From: Ochrobactrum sp. BTU1
GTDB taxonomy: Bacteria > Pseudomonadota > Alphaproteobacteria > Rhizobiales > Rhizobiaceae
Direction of reading: 5' to 3'
DNA length: 42,917 nt
Assembly (NCBI GenBank): GCA_018798825.1
Contig: CP076357.1
Location: 797,501-840,417, forward strand
Shown here: positions 40,746 through 42,917 of the stretch, one piece after another
How positions within the stretch are numbered: position 1 is the stretch's first letter
Layout of the letters: each line of letters begins with the position of its first letter
Notes under the pieces: generated by a model
What the model saw: only the letters and a program-made list of their open reading frames with translations
Told to the model about the DNA's origin: nothing
Databases searched by the model: none
Translations under genes and position numbers: made by a program

Positions 40746-42821
40746 TTATTTCCACATGCTGCGCATTCTGGCACCTACATCTATTCTGACTTGTCGAGCG
40801 CTGCGTTCCCCGGCTGAGTGAGAAACTTTCGGCCAACTCGTCGCTTCGAAATATTGAAGCAGGAAAGCTGGGATAAAGCGGGTTCTTGACGCGTAAACGT
40901 GACGATCTCCCTGAGCGTTCTGCCCATAAGTGAAGAAACGCTGTGGCGTGATGAGCGAGAGACTATCGCGCGCACGCGTCATGCCGACATAGAGCAGACG
41001 CCGCTCCTCCTCCAGTTCCGCGGTAGTTCCAGCGCCCAAATCAGACGGAATACATCCATCAACCACGTTGAGCATAAAAACCGAACGCCATTCCTGTCCT
41101 TTTGAGGAATGAATGGTTGAGAGGATCAAATAATCCTCATCAAGCAAAGGCACACCTGCCTGGTCGCTTGTCGCATCGGGCGGATCAAGCGTTAATTCGG
41201 TCAAGAACCGTTCGCGGTTCGGATATCCGCCTGCGATTTGTTCGAGCTGCAAGAGATCCGCTTTTCTTGTGTCTGCATCCTCATGAATGCGATCCAGATG
41301 CGGTTCATACCAGGTTCGCGCCAAAGCGATCTCACCCGGCCAGCCGCCATCTGCTTTTCGTAAACTCACGAGTAAAGTTACAAAGGCTGGCCAGTCCTCT
41401 GCGGTTTTTGGCGGCGGGGGAATTTCCGCAAGCGCCATGAGCGGCTCGGGATCGTCAGCGATTGTATCAAGAATCCGGGCTGCGGTCTGCGGGCCTATTC
41501 CGGGCAGCATCTGAAGAAGGCGAAAACCTGCAACTCGATCACGCGGATTTTGAGCGAAACGGATTGTTGCGAGCAAATCTTTCACATGCGCGCTGTCGAG
41601 AAATTTCAGCCCGCCAAATTTCACGAAAGGAATATTGCGGCGTGTGAGTTCGACTTCCAGAGCCCCGCTATGACTTGAGGTGCGAAACAACACAGCCTGT
41701 TGTTTAAGGGTGATGCCCACCTCACGATTGGCAAGCACCTGCTCTACGACATAATTTGCTTGATCTGTTTCGTCTTTTACGGTGACGAGTAGCGGCCGCT
41801 GTTCAGACTGACGATCCGTCCAAAGGTTTTTGGTAAACCGCTCACGCGCCAGATCAATAACTCCGTTGGCTGCAGCAAGGATGGGCTGGGTCGAGCGATA
41901 ATTCCGATCAAGCGTGATGACGTCTGCAGGTTCGGGGGAAAACTGGTTTGGAAAATCAAGAATATTGCGCACTGTCGCTGCCCGGAACGAATAGATCGAC
42001 TGCGCATCGTCGCCAACAACGGTCAATCCGCGCCCACCCGGCTTCAAGGACAATAGAATAGACGCCTGCAGACGATTGGTATCTTGATATTCGTCGACGA
42101 GAATATGATCGAAGCGTCCACCGATGTCGTCCGCTAATTCCGGGTCTGACACCATCTGAGCCCAGTATAAGAGCAGATCGTCGTAATCGAGTACGTTCTG
42201 GGCCTGCTTTGCCTCAACATAGGCTGCAAAAAGTTTTTTCAGTTCCTCTTCCCAGCCGATGACCCAGGGATAGGCTGATTTCAGAACCTCGCTAAGGGCA
42301 CATTCCGCATTGACTGTACGCGAATAGATCGCAAGACAAGTTCCCTTGGTCGGAAAGCGGCTTTCCGTTTTAGAGAACCCGAGCTCATGACGAATGAGGT
42401 TCATAAGATCGGCGCTATCTTCACGGTCATGGATAGTAAAATCCACATTCAGGCCGATTTGTTCGGCATAAATACGCAGTAGCCGTGCGCCGATACCATG
42501 GAACGTCCCAGCCCAGGCCAATGCATCCGTCATAATGGCTGAATTATCGCCTAAAACCTGCCGGCAAATACGCTCGACCCTCCGCCCCATTTCGGAGGCG
42601 GCTCTGCGCGAGAACGTCATCAGCAAAATCCGGCGAGGATCGGCACCGTTAACAATCAGATGAGCAACACGATTGGCCAAGGTATTGGTTTTACCAGATC
42701 CGGCACCGGCAATTACCAGCAAGGGGCCACCAACGTGACCCTCGGCAAGGCCGACGCCGTATTCGACAGCCTGGCGCTGCCGCTCATTGAGTTTTTCTAG
42801 ATAAGCCGCCATTGTCCCCAT
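40746..42821 (-). CDS. UvrD/PcrA-family ATP-dependent DNA helicase
   Basis: A 691-residue superfamily-1 3'-5' helicase. The Q motif is LNERQRQAVEYG (about 10-21), Walker A AGAGSGKTNTLANR (about 38-51), motif Ia LLMTFSRRAASEM, Walker B ILVDEYQDTNRLQ (about 243), motif III GDDAQSIYSFRAA, motif IV LDRNYRSTQPI, motif V LSTIHSSKGQEWRSVFM (about 566) and motif VI LLYVGMTRARDSL. The C-terminal 70 residues replace the usual PcrA tail and end abruptly (RMRSMWK). ATG at 42812 is an alternative start. It acts in DNA repair or replication-fork maintenance; whether it is the main UvrD cannot be judged. Confidence 0.93.
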   Translation of the reverse strand: MGTMAAYLEKLNERQRQAVEYGVGLAEGHVGGPLLVIAGAGSGKTNTLANRVAHLIVNGADPRRILLMTFSRRAASEMGRRVERICRQVLGDNSAIMTDALAWAGTFHGIGARLLRIYAEQIGLNVDFTIHDREDSADLMNLIRHELGFSKTESRFPTKGTCLAIYSRTVNAECALSEVLKSAYPWVIGWEEELKKLFAAYVEAKQAQNVLDYDDLLLYWAQMVSDPELADDIGGRFDHILVDEYQDTNRLQASILLSLKPGGRGLTVVGDDAQSIYSFRAATVRNILDFPNQFSPEPADVITLDRNYRSTQPILAAANGVIDLARERFTKNLWTDRQSEQRPLLVTVKDETDQANYVVEQVLANREVGITLKQQAVLFRTSSHSGALEVELTRRNIPFVKFGGLKFLDSAHVKDLLATIRFAQNPRDRVAGFRLLQMLPGIGPQTAARILDTIADDPEPLMALAEIPPPPKTAEDWPAFVTLLVSLRKADGGWPGEIALARTWYEPHLDRIHEDADTRKADLLQLEQIAGGYPNRERFLTELTLDPPDATSDQAGVPLLDEDYLILSTIHSSKGQEWRSVFMLNVVDGCIPSDLGAGTTAELEEERRLLYVGMTRARDSLSLITPQRFFTYGQNAQGDRHVYASRTRFIPAFLLQYFEATSWPKVSHSAGERSARQVRIDVGARMRSMWK

Positions 42822-42917
42822 CTGAGAAGAAAAAAATCCTGACTACCTTGCTCGCTGATATCTCTTTGAATCGTTTGTAGGATTCATCCAAATCCCACCT
42901 ATATCAAGAATTTTTCA

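Noticed and set aside
1..42917. CRISPR arrays, tRNA and rRNA genes
   Set aside because: No regularly spaced direct repeats and no tRNA-like cloverleaf or rRNA sequence were seen on reading the window.

Overview
The window looks like chromosomal DNA of a Hyphomicrobiales (Rhizobiales) alphaproteobacterium, most likely the Brucella/Ochrobactrum group. This rests on two Omp25/Omp31-type outer membrane proteins, a mosaic palindromic repeat typical of this order, candidate EcfG and RirA regulatory sites, a CspA gene near a long bS21 gene, and many small conserved proteins preceded by strong Shine-Dalgarno sequences. No phylogenetic marker such as rRNA is present, so the genus is an inference.

Left part (1-13.4 kb): a GcvA-like LysR regulator and a small protein; the cytochrome bo3 ubiquinol oxidase operon cyoABCD on the minus strand with a divergent MHS-type MFS transporter; a lone acetamidase/formamidase with a zinc-ribbon-like insert; a small periplasmic cytochrome c; an SRAP (YedK/HMCES-like) protein that has lost its middle; three small conserved proteins; a cluster of RNA-like hairpins with an 11-bp closing stem and a possible pseudoknot; and a TerC-family membrane protein.

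Middle part (13.4-22.2 kb): decayed accessory DNA with an IS5-type transposase tail, an unrecognised 279-residue protein followed by a frameshifted SMI1/KNR4 (SUKH) remnant, a transglutaminase-like protein, and an N-terminally truncated HipA followed by a HipB-like regulator. Then come the first Omp25-like protein, a broken DUF982 gene, a stand-alone receiver and a hybrid histidine kinase. The kinase has an exact match to the EcfG general-stress promoter (GGAAC-N16-CGTT) 44 bp upstream.

Right-middle part (22.4-34.7 kb): a DNA-repair pair (radical SAM/helix-hairpin-helix protein plus a DUF4130-UdgX fusion) whose promoter predicts a leaderless mRNA; an iron-siderophore unit (TonB-dependent receptor, periplasmic binding protein, divergent AraC regulator) with a RirA-type TGA-N9-TCA box between the divergent genes; a CsbD-like stress protein with another EcfG promoter; a PRC-barrel protein; a lipocalin; the second Omp25-like protein; and small conserved proteins, one of them a paralog of a protein at 11 kb.

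Right part (34.7-42.9 kb): GC-richer island-like debris with two toxin-antitoxin loci (a DUF1778/GNAT pair whose toxin has an internal deletion, and hicAB), then bS21, CspA, several small proteins and a UvrD/PcrA-type helicase. A repeated theme is partial gene loss: in-frame internal deletions in SRAP and the GNAT toxin, N-terminal loss in HipA, and frameshifts in the SUKH and DUF982 genes. Three toxin-antitoxin or immunity-type systems are damaged while hicAB looks intact.
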